The notes below the pieces were generated by a model. The model ran no database searches and was not told where the DNA came from. It saw only the letters and a list, made by a program, of their open reading frames with translations. 33,370 nt of DNA from an uncultured Chloracidobacterium sp. (GTDB lineage Bacteria > Acidobacteriota > Blastocatellia > Chloracidobacteriales > Chloracidobacteriaceae), in the NCBI GenBank assembly GCA_937966115.1, contig CALCKX010000086.1, positions 1-33,370 on the forward strand, written 5' to 3'. Both the position numbers and the translations under genes were made by a program. Of the stretch, positions 33,000 through 33,370 are shown piece by piece. Every line of letters starts with the position of its first letter. Position 1 is the stretch's first letter.

Positions 33000-33243
33000 A
33001 CGCAAGCTCGCCAATCCGGTCAACCGCCGATCTTGCTCATTGCCTGATGATCACTCGATGAACTATCGCTCGATACAAACTGCGCGCTGGCGAGGAGACT
33101 CCGCATCTTCGCCCTTGGCAAGATTTATCACAAAGCGGCTTGGCGCGGGCGAATAAAGTATTCCGCCGGAACTCTGGGCGAGGATTCAACGTTTCGCATG
33201 GGCAATCGAGTCCGGCAACCTGCCCGCTCCACCGAGGTTTTCC

Positions 33244-33370
33244 ATGTCTACCGGCGCGATGCCATTTCATGAGGCGGTTCGGCTGGCCGTCGAAGCGCTG
33301 CGCGCCCACAAGCTGCGAAGCTTTTTGACGCTTCTGGGCGTCATCTTCGGCGTGATGACCGTGGTGGCGG
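33244..33370 (+). CDS. MacB/FtsX-like ABC transporter permease, N-terminal part
   Basis: The gene runs off the window after 42 residues: a short polar start, then EAVRLAVEALRAHKLRSFLTLLGVIFGVMTVVA, the typical lead-in and first transmembrane helix of MacB_PCD permeases (the RAHKLRSFLTLLGVIFG signature). GAGG at 33234-33237 may be its Shine-Dalgarno. Such permeases transport lipoproteins, peptides or macrolides together with an ABC ATPase; partner genes are outside the window. Confidence 0.85.
   Translation, partial: MSTGAMPFHEAVRLAVEALRAHKLRSFLTLLGVIFGVMTVVA

Overview
The window is high-GC bacterial chromosome (my visual estimate is in the mid-60s percent), densely coded on both strands, with no phage, insertion sequence, integrase or CRISPR array visible. 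I infer an Acidobacteriota relative, possibly of the Chloracidobacterium/Blastocatellia type. The reasons are the mix of gene families: a FecR-domain secreted protein, a SYLF/Ysc84 protein, a large secreted protease with PA, BACON and FG-GAP-like repeats, a PhnP-type hydrolase and a MacB-type permease. No 16S or marker gene is present to confirm this.

Layout. 1-390 is the 3' end of a YpdA/thioredoxin-reductase-like gene. 447-1652 (-) is a Ski2-like helicase that stops after its first RecA domain. 1791-2051 is a small exported protein. 2079-6234 (-) looks like one operon in the order SYLF protein, cysteine desulfurase, threonine synthase, SH3-like exported protein. 6433-8044 holds a solitary nuoI and then rapZ, separated by a 28-bp perfect palindrome. 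8318-11081 carries four surface or envelope proteins: glycine zipper, retropepsin-like, pseudopilin and peptidoglycan-binding. 11202-13017 is thiS-thiG plus a short-chain dehydrogenase homologue that has lost its catalytic Ser and Tyr, followed by a decayed methyltransferase (13050-13407). 13634-15994 holds a FecR protein and a metallo-beta-lactamase-fold hydrolase. 16098-19592 (-) holds a membrane protein, a SUFU-like protein and a hybrid histidine kinase; the last two each carry a frameshift. 19853-22272 holds a SprT-like protein, a Trm112-like protein and a Cys/Met-metabolism PLP enzyme. 22657-26851 holds a PP2C phosphatase, glycosyltransferase, methyltransferase and hemC. 27035-28430 holds two related proline-rich exported proteins. 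28505-31954 (-) is the large protease. Then come tRNA-Lys(TTT), a lipoprotein (-) and the start of a MacB-like permease.

The core metabolic genes serve thiamine thiazole synthesis, tetrapyrrole synthesis, Thr and sulfur amino acids, Fe-S assembly and respiration. The rest is largely envelope or secreted. Two themes stand out. First, gene decay: a truncated helicase, a methyltransferase relic and two single-site frameshifts lie in one window. Second, many intergenic spacers contain short (11-21 bp) units duplicated in tandem, in one case directly duplicating a Shine-Dalgarno sequence. I did not find a convincing new multi-gene system; the best candidates for something undescribed are the catalytically dead SDR attached to thiSG and the paralogous LPxGVQ-motif exported proteins.
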